Part shown: one piece after another, positions 1 to 10,289 of the stretch | How positions within the stretch are numbered: position 1 is the stretch's first letter | Layout: the number at the start of each line of letters is the position of its first letter | From: Geotalea toluenoxydans JCM 15764 | GTDB lineage: Bacteria; Desulfobacterota; Desulfuromonadia; Geobacterales; Geobacteraceae | Length of the DNA stretch: 64,000 nucleotides | Reading direction: 5' to 3' | Assembly (NCBI RefSeq): GCF_001311985.1 | Contig: NZ_BBCJ01000004.1 | Location: 109,585 to 173,584 of the forward strand | The notes under the pieces: model-generated | What the model was told of the DNA's origin: nothing | The model's input: the letters and a program-made list of their open reading frames with translations, nothing else | Database searches by the model: none | Translations under genes and position numbers: made by a program

Positions 1-171
1 GGCGTACTCCTCGCTTCCCGACACCCATGCCGCCAAGGTGCCGTCTTCCGTGCGTGAAAGCCCTTTGACGTTGCTTACGTAGGATTTGCCGCGACTCAAA
101 ATCTTTGCGCCCGCCCATTCCCGAAGGTCATCCAGGGTCAGATTCCGGAGAATAGCGTTGATTTTTTTCAT
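1..171 (-). CDS. SWIM zinc-finger family protein, N-terminal part
   Basis: The minus strand from an ATG at 171 is open to the window edge and gives 57 residues starting MKKINAILRNLTLDDLREWA. A GGAGG ribosome-binding site lies about 7 bases upstream, which fixes the start. The N-terminus, with a leading helix, a W-A-G-x-K-I-x-x-R-G-x-x-Y element and a following beta segment ending in S-G-S-E-E-Y-A, matches my memory of the start of bacterial SWIM zinc-finger proteins. The Cx(n)CxH zinc motif itself would lie outside the window. SWIM domains bind DNA or protein; the role here is unknown. The family call rests on the N-terminal pattern only. Confidence 0.65.
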   Translation of the reverse strand, partial: MKKINAILRNLTLDDLREWAGAKILSRGKSYVSNVKGLSRTEDGTLAAWVSGSEEYA

Positions 172-372
172 TTTCTGCCTCCGTAGTCAATGGGGGAAAC
201 AGTCGTGCAGTACTGTCAATTTCAGGCTATGATCCCGAGGTCGGTGTGAGAGCCTTCCAAGGATAACAAAAAGGCGCAAATGATATGGCAAAACATATTG
301 AAAGTAAAGGGTAATTTGATAATTAAAGAATCAGACGGGCACATTTTGAAACATCGGGAAAACGGTAAAATT

Positions 373-422
373 ATGCGTTCGCAACGCATAGGCCGTCGGT
401 TCGATCCCGATCATCTCCACCA
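373..422 (+). tRNA. 3' half of a tRNA-Ala (anticodon CGC), 5' half missing
   Basis: The sequence folds as an anticodon arm (stem ATGCG/CGCAT, loop TTCGCAA, anticodon CGC), a five-base variable region, a T arm (GTCGG/CCGAT with loop TTCGATC), the 3' acceptor strand CATCTCC, discriminator A and an encoded CCA. Position 70 is T and position 73 is A, which agree with the alanine G3:U70 identity rule and with the anticodon. No D arm and no matching 5' acceptor strand (GGGGATG-like) precede it: homology stops at the 5' side of the anticodon stem. It is therefore a truncated gene, best explained as a scar of integration or deletion at a tRNA site. Confidence 0.7.
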
Positions 423-426
423 ATAA

Positions 427-461
427 AAGAAGAGGTTGTGCTGGGGGCATAACCTCTTCTT
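427..461 (+). terminator. Bidirectional intrinsic terminator
   Basis: An 11-bp perfect stem AAGAAGAGGTT/AACCTCTTCTT encloses a 13-base loop, with short T-rich tails on both strands. It can end transcription through the tRNA remnant on the plus strand and that of the histidine kinase (stop at 514) on the minus strand. Confidence 0.7.
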
Positions 462-513
462 GTTTGACGGTAGTTTTTCAACAGATTCTTACCCTTCTTC
501 ATTTCCTGTCCCA

Positions 514-1667
514 CTACAGAATAAAATAAAAGGTGGCCCCTTTCCCCACCTGTCCTTCTGCCCAGATCTCGCCACCATGGCGCTGAATGATGCGACTGAC
601 GGTGGCGAGGCCGATGCCATGGCCGGCAAACTCCCTGTCGCTGTGCAGCCGTTTGAATGGGCTGAACATGGTTTCGGCATACATATTGTCGAAACCGGCA
701 CCCTTATCCCGGATAAAGTAGCAGTTCCTCCCCTTCGATTCGGTTCTCCCCAACTCGATGAAGGTCTCCTCCTTCTTGCTTGAATACTTCCAGCATTGCC
801 GATGAGGTTCTCCAAGGCGATTTGCAGAAAAATGGCGTCACCGTCAACTCTTATGCCGTCTGCAATTATGCATATTACCCTATGATCGGGAGTCTTCATT
901 CTCAGGCTGTCGGTGATTTCCCTGGCAATCATGCTCAGATCAACCTCTTCCCTCCGCAGTTCACATCTGGACAGTCTGGAAAAGCAGAGCAGGGAGTCGA
1001 TGAGTTTTCCCATCACTCGGGTGCCTCCTGGATTCGCTTCAGGTAATCCAGATGTTCTCCTTTCAGCAGTGGACCGCACTGTTCCCTGAGCAGGTGGCAG
1101 AACCCGCCGATAATGGTCAGCGGGCCGTTGAGGTCATGGGAGACCGTGTAGTTGAAGGCCTCCAGTTCGCCGTTTGCCATTTCCAGTTCCATCTTCCTTG
1201 CCATAAGGTCCGTATTCAGCATCTCTATCTGCTCTTCGAGATGTTTCCGTTCAGTAATGTCCGTTATGAAGGCAAAGATGCATGGCTCGCAGTTTATCTC
1301 GATGAGCTCGGCAGAAAAAAAGTCCGGCGAAGATATTATTGTTCTTATCCCTGAAATAGATGTCCTCATTTTTCAGCTTGCCCTTATCTATGAGTGAGCT
1401 GATTATGCGGACCCGGTCGTTGTAATCCAGCCAGATGCCGATTTCGGCGGAAGTAAAACCGATAACCTCCTCTCGGCAATAGCCGCTCCTGTCGAGGAAT
1501 TCTTCATTCACCTCGATGAACCGTCCGGCCAGGGTGGTAATACACATGGCAACTGGTGCAGCATGGAAAAGCCTAGCGAAATCAATCTGGGAGGCCACGG
1601 TACTTTGCCGTTCAAACTCGTTTTCTTCCTGCTCCATGTGAGACATTTTCACGTTAAGCATATGCAC
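514..1667 (-). CDS. PAS-domain sensor histidine kinase (three frameshifts)
   Basis: The pieces in three frames join into one kinase of about 385 residues. It has an N-terminal PAS domain (starting near FARLFHAAPVAMCITTL), a PAC-like end (ITDITERKHLEE), a HisKA dimerisation helix with the phospho-acceptor in VSHDLNGPL, and a HATPase_c domain with the N box (ENLIGNA) and the G2 box (GHGIGLATV). There is no membrane segment, so it is cytoplasmic. The GTG start at 1667 has AGGGAG seven bases upstream. Frame changes occur near 1315 (an A7 run), 1030 and 800; at the last, adding one T restores the N-box continuation NAWKYSS. It follows the chemotaxis genes in the same direction, and no cognate regulator is adjacent. 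Known for the family: autophosphorylation and transfer to a receiver. The signal is unknown. Confidence 0.8.
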
Positions 1668-1750
1668 GGTGCTGCTCCCTCTATTGGTTCCGGCTTACCA
1701 GAGCCAGTATTTTTTCACCAATTTTTTTCCGGACGGTCCCTGTGGGGAAT

Positions 1751-1922
1751 TCAGACACCAACCGGCAGAGTGAACCAAATGGTTGTCCCGTTGCCGGGTT
1801 CCCGGCTTTCCACCCAGATATTCCCATTGTGGTGCACCGCTTTTCTGCAGATGGTGAGGCCAAGACGGACGTGGTCACTGTGGTCATGGGTCCTTTGTTC
1901 TCGAAAAGAAGGGGAGAGGGCT
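1751..1922 (-). pseudogene. C-terminal relic of a second histidine kinase
   Basis: In a frame ending at a TGA at 1751-1753 the minus strand reads VRLGLTICRKAVHHNGNI followed by WVESREPGNGTTIWFTLPV, the G2-box to C-terminal end of a HATPase_c domain. The reading frame has no upstream kinase: the homology begins only a few bases after the cheB stop codon at 1925. About 55 residues remain. This looks like the tail left by a deletion that removed the body of a kinase gene that once followed cheB. Confidence 0.6.
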
Positions 1923-1924
1923 TC

Positions 1925-3012
<1,088 letters not shown>

Positions 3013-3019
3013 GGCGGAT

Positions 3020-3907
3020 TCAGCTCCTCAGGGCGTAAACGGTCTTGCCGCAGAGCCGGAACAGGTCGGTGGCATGGTGGAAGCTTTCAGAGTGGCCGGC
3101 AAAGAACAGGCCATGGGGATTAAGGTAACGGGCCAGGTTTGTCAGCACCCGCTGTTGGGTCATCTTGTCGAAGTAAATCATGACGTTGCGGCAGAAGATG
3201 GCGTCGAATCTTTCTGACAGCCCCCAGTCCGTGCTGAGAAGGTTGAGCTGCCGGAAGGTGATCATCCGCTGCAATTCCGGTTTGACCTTGGCAAAGCCGT
3301 CGTTTTCTCCTCTTCCACGGAGGAAGAAGCGTTTCATCCTCTTCGAAGAGAGCATTTGCAGCTGTTCAAGGGGATAGATGCCTTTGCGCGCCCTCTTCAG
3401 AACATTGGTATCTATATCCGTGGCAAGGATGCGCACCGGAGCATTGAAACTGTTGAACTGCTCAATGGCGGTAATAGCCAGTGAATACGGCTCTTCACCG
3501 GTGGAAGAGGCACAGGTCCAGATGGTAATCGGCCTGTTGAATTTGATACTTCCCAGGTGGCGGGCGAGAATGGGGAAATGATGGGCCTCGCGAAAAAAGG
3601 AGGTCATATTGGTGGTCAGCGCATTGATGAAAGCTTCCCGCTCAAGATTATTGCCGCTTTCCAGGATGCCGATATAGTCGGTGAAAGAGGTGAGCCGTCT
3701 GGTGCGCAGGCGGCGGGCCAGACGGCTGTATACCAGGTCATGCTTGTTTGGTGAAAGGGAAATGCCGGCGATGCTGTGAATGAGTGCGCGAATGCGGCCG
3801 AACTCCTCCTCAGTAAGGGGAGAAAGGACCGCCTCCTTCCCATCCCATAGTCTGTCCGGTGCCGGCGTCTTGCCGGATGGTGCAGTCAGCATCCCCATCA
3901 TTTCCAT
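3020..3907 (-). CDS. cheR: Chemotaxis protein methyltransferase CheR
   Basis: An intact 295-residue CheR, which methylates chemoreceptor glutamates with S-adenosylmethionine. The N-terminal helical domain ([19 protein letters not shown]) is followed by the Rossmann-type SAM domain, with [10 protein letters not shown], the SAM loop [25 protein letters not shown] and the late motif [15 protein letters not shown], ending in a beta-subdomain typical of receptor-tethered CheR (FFAGHSESF). It sits between the MCP and cheB. The MCP next door ends in a CheR-binding pentapeptide, so the pair probably works together. One of the few unbroken frames in this cluster. Confidence 0.95.
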   Translation of the reverse strand: MEMMGMLTAPSGKTPAPDRLWDGKEAVLSPLTEEEFGRIRALIHSIAGISLSPNKHDLVYSRLARRLRTRRLTSFTDYIGILESGNNLEREAFINALTTNMTSFFREAHHFPILARHLGSIKFNRPITIWTCASSTGEEPYSLAITAIEQFNSFNAPVRILATDIDTNVLKRARKGIYPLEQLQMLSSKRMKRFFLRGRGENDGFAKVKPELQRMITFRQLNLLSTDWGLSERFDAIFCRNVMIYFDKMTQQRVLTNLARYLNPHGLFFAGHSESFHHATDLFRLCGKTVYALRS

Positions 3908-3925
3908 TGTTCCAGTCCCGGCGGT

Positions 3926-5648
3926 TTAAAATTCTTTCCAGTCACCCTCGGCCTCTGCCGGCACAGCGCAGTCATGCCCTTCCGCCTTGGCCAGCCGCAT
4001 TAGAGCAGTGGCCGGCCTGGCCTTGGCAGTCAAAGGTTTGTTCGGCAGGGATTCGATCCTGCGTACTTTCTTCTCCACTGTTACCTTTCGCGATTGCATG
4101 GTTTCATCCAGCTTGAAGCGGCTGACCATTTGCACCAGTTGCCCTGCCTGTTCTTCCAGTGACTCTGCCGCTGCTGCCGCCTGCTCCACCAGGGCGGCGT
4201 TCTGCTGGGTCACATCATCCATCTGGGTAATGGCGGTGTTGACCTGTTCGATGCCGCTGGACTGCTCCAGGGAGGCGGCGGAGATTTCGGCCATGATATC
4301 GGTGACCCTTTTTATGCTGGTGACGATCTCCTGGGTGGTGTGGCCTGCCTCCTCCACCAGTTTGCTGCCGTCTTCCACCTTGCTTACCGAGTCTTCAATG
4401 AGTGATTTGATCTCCTTTGCCGCAGCGGCGCTCCGCTGGGCCAGACTCCGTACCTCGGCGGCGACCACGGCGAAACCTCGTCCCTGTTCACCGGCTCGGG
4501 CGGCCTCCACGGCAGCATTTAGGGCAAGGATATTGGTCTGGAAAGCGATGCCGTCGATGACGCCGATGATGTCGGAAATTTTGCGGGAACTGTCGGAGAT
4601 GGAACCCATGGTGTTGACCACTCTGGTAATGACCTCTCCCCCTTTGACCGCTACCGAGCTGGCACTGATGGCCAGCTGGTTGGCCTGCTGGGCATTGTCG
4701 GCATTCTGCTTGACGGTTGAGGTCAGCTCCTCCATGCTGGAGGCGGTTTCTTCAAGTGCCGAAGCCTGTTCCTCGGTGCGCTGGGAGAGATCAGCATTGC
4801 CGGCGGAGATCTGCTCGGTGGCTGTGGCAATGGAATCGGCGCCGTTGCGTACATCCTGGACGATATTGACCAGGCTGCCGTTCATTTCCTTCAGGGCCAG
4901 GAGCAGCTGGCCGGTTTCATCCTGAAATTTCGGGTCCACCTTGCAGGTCAGGTCGCCATCGGCTACCAGCTGGGCGGTGCGCACTGCCTCCTGTAGGGGA
5001 GTGGTGATGATGCGGGTGATGAAGACGCCGAAACAGATTGCAGGATAATCCCTACCACCGCCAGGATGAGGGTGGAGCGGATTGCGGCATTGGCCATGGC
5101 CGTGTTCTGCTCGGCGGTTGCCGCCGCCTGCTTGACCTTGAAGTCCACCAGCTTGTTGACGGCAGCCTGTTCAATCATGGCTGCCTGGGTCGCGTCCCCG
5201 TTATAGACGGCGAGGGCTTCGGCATCCCTGCCGGCCATGGACAGGTCGGCTATCCTGCCGATGAGCGGCCTGAAGACAGTGCGGCTGTCGCTGAAGTCCT
5301 TCAACAACCCCTTCTCCTCGCTGCCGGTAAAGGCCTTCTCAGCCATTTCCACATTCTTGGTGATCTCTGCGCTCAGTTCCTTGATCTGTTCACTGTATTT
5401 CTGTTTTTCCGCCCGGTCCTGTACCAGCAGAATCTTGGCCAGGTTCACCCTCACCCGCTGAAAGGCGGTGGAAATGGCTCCCAGTTGGGAAATTGGCATG
5501 GTGACATTTTCATAGAGCATCTGTCCATTGTCGTCGGCCTTATGGATGTTGGCAATGCCGATCCAGCCGATGATCCCGCGATGAGGGCCAGGATGATGAA
5601 GCTTGACAGCAGTTTGGTACCGATCTTCAGATTGTAGAACCATTGCAT
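3926..5648 (-). CDS. Methyl-accepting chemotaxis protein with C-terminal CheR-tethering pentapeptide (two frameshifts)
   Basis: A membrane chemoreceptor of about 574 residues. The N-terminus has a transmembrane helix ([11 protein letters not shown]), a periplasmic four-helix-bundle type sensor, a second transmembrane helix ([10 protein letters not shown]), a HAMP domain ([16 protein letters not shown]) and a long MCP signalling coiled coil with the hairpin-tip signature ([20 protein letters not shown]). The protein ends in DWKEF, which fits the xWxxF pentapeptide that tethers CheR and CheB. Frame changes near 5580 and 5035 each need one base. The ATG at 5648 lies inside the end of cheW with AAGGAG just upstream, implying translational coupling. 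Known role: relays ligand binding to CheA via CheW. The ligand is unknown. Confidence 0.92.
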
Positions 5649-6184
5649 AGCTGTTCTCCTTGGGCAGTTTTTGTATCCACCGGCAGTGCCGACGGTAGCA
5701 TGCTTTCTGCGTTGTTCATCAGCTGCATCTCCGGGCTGGACATCAACCGCTCGATGTCCACCAGGATCAGCATCTGGTCATTGATGGTGCCGAGGCCGGT
5801 GATGTACCTGGTATCAAGACCGGAGCTGAATTCCGGAGCTGCCTTGACCTGTTCCGGAGCGAGGCTGATGACGTCAGATACCCCATCGACAACCATGCCG
5901 ACCACTCTGCCGGCGACATTGATGATGATGACGACGGTGAATTCGTTGTAAACGGCGTTGCCCAGGTTGAATTTGATGCGCATGTCGACGATGGGGACGA
6001 TGACGCCGCGCAGGTTGATGACTCCCTTGAGGAAGTCGGGTGAGTTGGCAATGTGCGTTACCGCGTCATAGCCGCGAATTTCCTGTACCTTGAGAATATC
6101 CATGCCGTACTCTTCTTTGCCAAGGGTAAAGGTGAGATACTCTTCTCCCTCCCCGCTCTGCGTTGATCCCTGTTCATTCTGCAT
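5627..6184 (-). CDS. cheW: Chemotaxis coupling protein CheW
   Basis: CheW links receptors to CheA. The 185 residues from MQNEQGSTQ hold an SH3-like CheW fold with [19 protein letters not shown], the [13 protein letters not shown] core and the terminal [11 protein letters not shown]. As the sequence stands this frame is continuous with cheA, giving an apparent CheA-CheW fusion, but an ideal AAAGGAGG site lies six bases before the ATG at 6184, and the joining segment ([17 protein letters not shown]) is not domain sequence. A one-base change in the A5 run near 6228 would end CheA before or just inside cheW. I therefore call a separate gene. It overlaps the MCP start by 22 bases. Confidence 0.88.
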   Translation of the reverse strand: MQNEQGSTQSGEGEEYLTFTLGKEEYGMDILKVQEIRGYDAVTHIANSPDFLKGVINLRGVIVPIVDMRIKFNLGNAVYNEFTVVIIINVAGRVVGMVVDGVSDVISLAPEQVKAAPEFSSGLDTRYITGLGTINDQMLILVDIERLMSSPEMQLMNNAESMLPSALPVDTKTAQGEQLCNGSTI

Positions 6185-6216
6185 CCCACGCCTCCTTTGA
6201 TCTGGTCCGGTGCCAG

Positions 6217-8262
6217 TTACTGTTCCCTTTTTCCCGGTTGCATCAGCTCCCACGTCAAGGATCAAGGCTACACGACCGTCGCCAAGGATAGTTGCGCCTG
6301 AAGTGCCTTCCACCTTGCGATAGTTTTCCTCCATGCTCTTGATTACAACCTGGAGTTCGTCCTGCAGATTGTCGACCAGCATTGCCCCCTTTTCCCCTTC
6401 CACCTCTATGACCATGAGAATGCCACGCCGGGGATCGGTCACCGCATCGGCAAGGTTGAAGAGCCGGTGGAGGCGCAGGATGGGGATATATTCTCCCCTC
6501 ACATGGACCACTTCGTTGCCGTTAATGGTTTTCAGATTTTCCCCGGTGGGTTGGAGGGATTCGACAATAGCGTTGACTGGCACAATCAGACGTTCATTGC
6601 CGACACCAACGCTGAGCCCGTCCAGAATGGCGAGGGTGAGGGGGAGGCTTATGGTGACGCTGGTTCCCTTACCCTGCTCCGACTTGATGGCAACCCGTCC
6701 TCCAAGGCTCTGAACGTTTTTCAACACCACATCCATGCCGACGCCGCGTCCGGAGATATCGGTGACCGCTTCGGCGGTGGAGAACCCCGGGGCGAAAATG
6801 AGCTGCCAGACTTCTTCATCGGACATGGTGTCGGCAGCAGCAATACCGCGTTCAGCCGCTTTCATCAGGATCTTTTCCCGGTTGAGGCCGTCGCCGTCAT
6901 CGATGACGTCAATGACGATCCTTCCCCCCACCTGGGACGCCTGCAGGATCACGCTGCCGGTGGGCGCTTTGCCGGCGGCTAGCCGCAACTCCGGAACCTC
7001 CAGGGCGTGATCCAGAGCATTACGCACCAGATGGGTGAGGGGATCGGCGATTTTCTCCACCAACCCCTTGTCCAGTTCCGTTGTCTCGCCGACCATTTTC
7101 AGTTCAACCAGCTTGCCCAGCTTGGTCGCCAGTTCCCGCACCAGCCTGGGGAAGCGGTTGAAAACGATGCTGATGGGAACAAGCCGGATGGACATTACGC
7201 TCTGCTGCAGATCCCTGGTGTTCCGTTCCAGTTGCAGCAATCCCCGATGCAGGTTTTCAAAAAGAACCGGATCCAGCTGCCCCCCCATCTGGTCGAGCAG
7301 GGCTTGGGTGATCACCAGCTCTCCCACCTGGTTGATCAGCTGGTCGACCTTGGCCACGCCAACCCGGATGGAAGATTCCGCCTCTCCCCCCCGACGGCCG
7401 AAGGCTCCCGGCGCCGTTTCATCCTTGTCATAGGCCTTCTGCCGAACGGTTGTGTCTCCGCTGCCGTCCGGGAACCACTTGCCGTCACCGGCTGCGGCTC
7501 CGGCCTGTCATTGCCAATTTCAGCGCTTTGAACCCTGCGGATGTTCAACTGATCATCATCAGCCACAAACTCGAAAACATCGCGGATTTCCATATCGTTG
7601 CAGGTGCCGGCGAGCCGTAGCTGCCAGCGGGTGTGGCAATGTTCGGGATCAAGCTGCTCAACCGGCGGAGCATCAGCTATGATTGCCTGAGCCGTCAATT
7701 CTCCCAGTTCCCCCAGTTCGTCGAAGAGATAGTCAAGGCGGGCGCCACGCATGAAGAGGTCCGTGTCCGGGCTGAAGCGGAGCTCGAAGGGGCTTTGCAT
7801 CTTTCCATCTTCTGCCTGGGCCTGAACTGCGGGTGAATCCTCTTTTGTCGAGGGGGAGGGAAGGGCGTCCTGTTCGGTTAGATGCCGCAGGCTGCAACAG
7901 ACCTCCTCGATAAACTGCAGGTCGACCCGTTCTCCATCACGGTGACCGGCCAACTGCACGGCGATGGCATCCTTTGCCTTCAGAAAAAGGTCAACCATCG
8001 ACGCGGTGAGCAGCATTTCGTGGCCCCGGATCCGGTCGAGCAGCGATTCAAGCAGGTGGGTGACCGAGGTCATATCCTCGAAGCCGAAGATGCCGGCACT
8101 TCCCTTGATGGTGTGGGCCGAGCGGAAGAGGGCATTCAATTCCTCTTCATCCGGCCTGTTCAGATCCAGGGAAAGGAGGATCCGTTCTATTTCAGCCAGA
8201 TGCTCGCTGCATTCCTCAAAGAAGGTCTGGCAGAATCGGGCCATGTCCATGGAGGTTTTCAT
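6217..8262 (-). CDS. cheA: Chemotaxis histidine kinase CheA (one internal frameshift)
   Basis: CheA is the kinase of the chemotaxis signalling complex. Domains in order are: an Hpt P1 domain with the phosphorylated histidine 50 in [11 protein letters not shown]; a linker and P2-like region; P3 dimerisation helices ([19 protein letters not shown]); P4 HATPase with [20 protein letters not shown] and [12 protein letters not shown]; and a CheW-like P5 domain ([20 protein letters not shown]). About 680 residues. A frame change lies near 7436; the natural reading continues [16 protein letters not shown]. The stop is placed at 6217-6219 (TAA), assuming one extra A in the A5 run at about 6228; otherwise the frame runs into cheW. 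The start overlaps the STAS gene stop as ATGA. Confidence 0.9.
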
Positions 8263-8603
8263 TGCTCGATCGCTTCAGGATCCAGGATTTGAAAGTGGTG
8301 GGTAAAGCCCAGGGCATTGATGATGCCGTACAGGTTATCCGACACGGCGGTAAGGCATGGCTCAATGCCGATCTCTCGCACATCGCGGACGAAGATCGCC
8401 AGAAGCTGACATCCGCAGGCATCCAGTGCATCAATGCCCTCCATGCCGATCAGAATCCGCCGGCTGGCTTTATCTGCACCTTCGTTGTCATTCTTGAGCC
8501 CGGCCAGGTACGCTGAAACCAGTGCCCACTGGCCAGCTATGCCGGCCACCGACCAGTCACCATGCAGACTGAGTGTCAGCGGCTTCTGTAACGATACGGT
8601 CAT
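8259..8603 (-). CDS. STAS-domain protein (anti-sigma factor antagonist type)
   Basis: A 114-residue single STAS domain beginning MTVSLQKPLTLSLHGDWS. The start at 8603 has AGGGAGG about six bases upstream; longer in-frame starts up to 8795 lack this and read through non-conserved sequence. The segment ILIGMEGIDALDACGCQLLA corresponds to the usual STAS helix-strand that carries the phosphorylatable Ser/Thr in SpoIIAA, but here the position reads DACG, so classical serine phosphorylation is not obvious. It leads the cheA operon and overlaps cheA by four bases (ATGA). STAS proteins at this position occur in F7/Alt-type chemotaxis clusters; the partner is unknown. Confidence 0.8.
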   Translation of the reverse strand: MTVSLQKPLTLSLHGDWSVAGIAGQWALVSAYLAGLKNDNEGADKASRRILIGMEGIDALDACGCQLLAIFVRDVREIGIEPCLTAVSDNLYGIINALGFTHHFQILDPEAIEQ

Positions 8604-8788
8604 GGCAATCCTCCCTGCTGCATTTGTCAGTCTCACTTTGCAGGGGCAATGCAAGATTGAATCGATAAATTTAAATGTAAAATCAATAAGTTGGCAAAAG
8701 GACAGTTTGTGGGTAGCGTGCGACGTTTGTTGCGCCTGAAAAATGGGAATTCCGGTTGAGTGTTGATTTTTAGCGGGGTGAGAGGGGA

Positions 8789-8820
8789 GCGACAAAGGTT
8801 ACGCCTGCAACTTTTGTCGC
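8789..8820. promoter_or_regulatory. Inverted repeat upstream of the STAS-cheA operon
   Basis: GCGACAAA and TTTGTCGC form an 8-bp perfect inverted repeat separated by 16 bases, in the 257-base gap between the sigma-54 activator stop (8861) and the STAS start (8603). There is no T tail on the minus strand, so it is not a clear terminator. It could be an activator site for the neighbouring NtrC-type regulator or a transcript hairpin. I found no convincing -24/-12 promoter. Confidence 0.3.
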
Positions 8821-8860
8821 AGGGTTTGGAGTGGGGAGGCTCTTCGTCTGGATTAATATC

Positions 8861-10276
8861 TCAGTCTGGCGGATTTTCACCCCGGCGGCTCAGGCGCTTG
8901 TTCAGAGCCTGCCTGCTGATGCCCAGGTGGGAGGCTGCAATTCCCTGATTGCCGCAGGCAGCTTTCAGGGCATGGGCGATGAGAGCTTCTTCCGCTTCCT
9001 TGATGGTTGGCATACGCTCACCTGCTGCTCCGCTGCAGTGCTTGAAATAGTCAATGGGATCGGGGCCATGGGGGGCATGGTCGTTGCCGATGGCTTTCCG
9101 GAAAGTTTCGAGGGAAAGCACCCCCTGTTGATGACTGGCCACGGCGTCGAAAATCAGCCTTCAACTCGCGGATATTGCCCGGGAAGCTGTAAGCAGCAAG
9201 GTAGCCGTTAAGCTCGACTGGGGTAACCGGCCTGCTTTTGCCTATGGCCGCAGCTGCTTCATCCAGGAAGTGGTTGACGAGCAGGGGCATATCTTCAAGC
9301 CGGTCGCGCAGTGGCGGCACCTGGATCCGGTGCGTTTTTAGCCGGTAATAGAGGTCACTGCGGAAGGAATTCCCCTCCATCATCTGCTTCAGGTCGCGGT
9401 TGGTGGCGACGACAATTCTGGCATCGCTTTTCTTTCCATTGTCGGAGCCGAGAGGATAATACTCCCTTTCCTGCAGAAGACGCAGCAGCTTGATCTGGGA
9501 CGGCAGTTGCAAGTCGCCGATCTCATCGAGGAAAAGGGTGCCCCCTGCCGCCTTTGCCACCAAGCCTTCACGCGCCTGGTCAGCCCCTGTAAACGCTCCC
9601 CTGGTGTGGCCAAAGAGGGTGTCCGAGAAAGCCTGGTCATCCAGACCGGCCACGTTGACGGCTATGAACTGGCCTTTGCGGTGGCTGGCATCATGGAGAG
9701 CGCGTACGACCATTTCCTTGCCGACCCCGGTTTCTCCAGTCACCAACACCGGCTGATCACTTGCCGCCACTGCCTCCATATAGCGGAAGATGCGTCTCAT
9801 GGCCGGGTTTCGCGTGATGATAGAGGCAAATACCTCTTCCCGGTCCAGGCGATCCGAGAAAAAATGCCTTGTCAGCAGGGAGACCTCGTTGCGCAGGGAA
9901 TGCAGCTCGAGAGCCTGTTGACACTGGCCAGCAGCCGGCTTTTCTCGGCAGGTTTGACAAAATAGTCGAAGGCCCCGGTTTTCATGCATTCCACCGCCAG
10001 CTCGATTTGGTTGGCCGCGCTCATGATGATGACAGGGATCTGAGGAAAACGGTCTTTGATCTCCTTGAGCAGCTCTAAACCACCGAGGAACGGCATATAG
10101 AGGTCGAGAACAATCAGGGCGACGCTCCTTTCCTCAAGCAGGGGCAGCACCTTGCGGCTGTCGCTCAGGGTGGTCACTTCGCTGAAACCGGCCCCCCTGA
10201 ACATGACGCTGTGGATGAAGAGCATCTCCTCCTCGTCATCGACAAGAAGAATTGGAAATTTCCCCGGGACTGTCAT
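8861..10276 (-). CDS. Sigma-54-dependent response regulator, NtrC type (two frameshifts)
   Basis: Three pieces join into a regulator of about 471 residues that activates sigma-54 promoters when phosphorylated. The receiver (PILLVDDEEEMLFIHSVMF) has the phospho-Asp in IVLDLYMP and the lysine in YFVKP. The AAA+ domain has Walker A (GETGVGKE), the sigma-54 contact loop GAFTGAD, Walker B (GGTLFLDEIGDL) and the arginine-finger region (FRSDLYYRL). A Fis-type helix-turn-helix closes the protein (NQGIAASHLGISRQALNKRL). Frame changes lie near 9935 and 9135. The ATG at 10276 has GAGG seven bases upstream. It follows the histidine kinase stop by 13 bases, so the two form a pair. Confidence 0.9.
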
Positions 10277-10289
10277 TGTAACCTCGCCG

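Noticed and set aside
3987..4925. A 312-codon plus-strand open frame over the chemoreceptor
   Set aside because: Ser/Ala-rich antisense of the MCP coiled coil. The minus strand has full MCP signatures.
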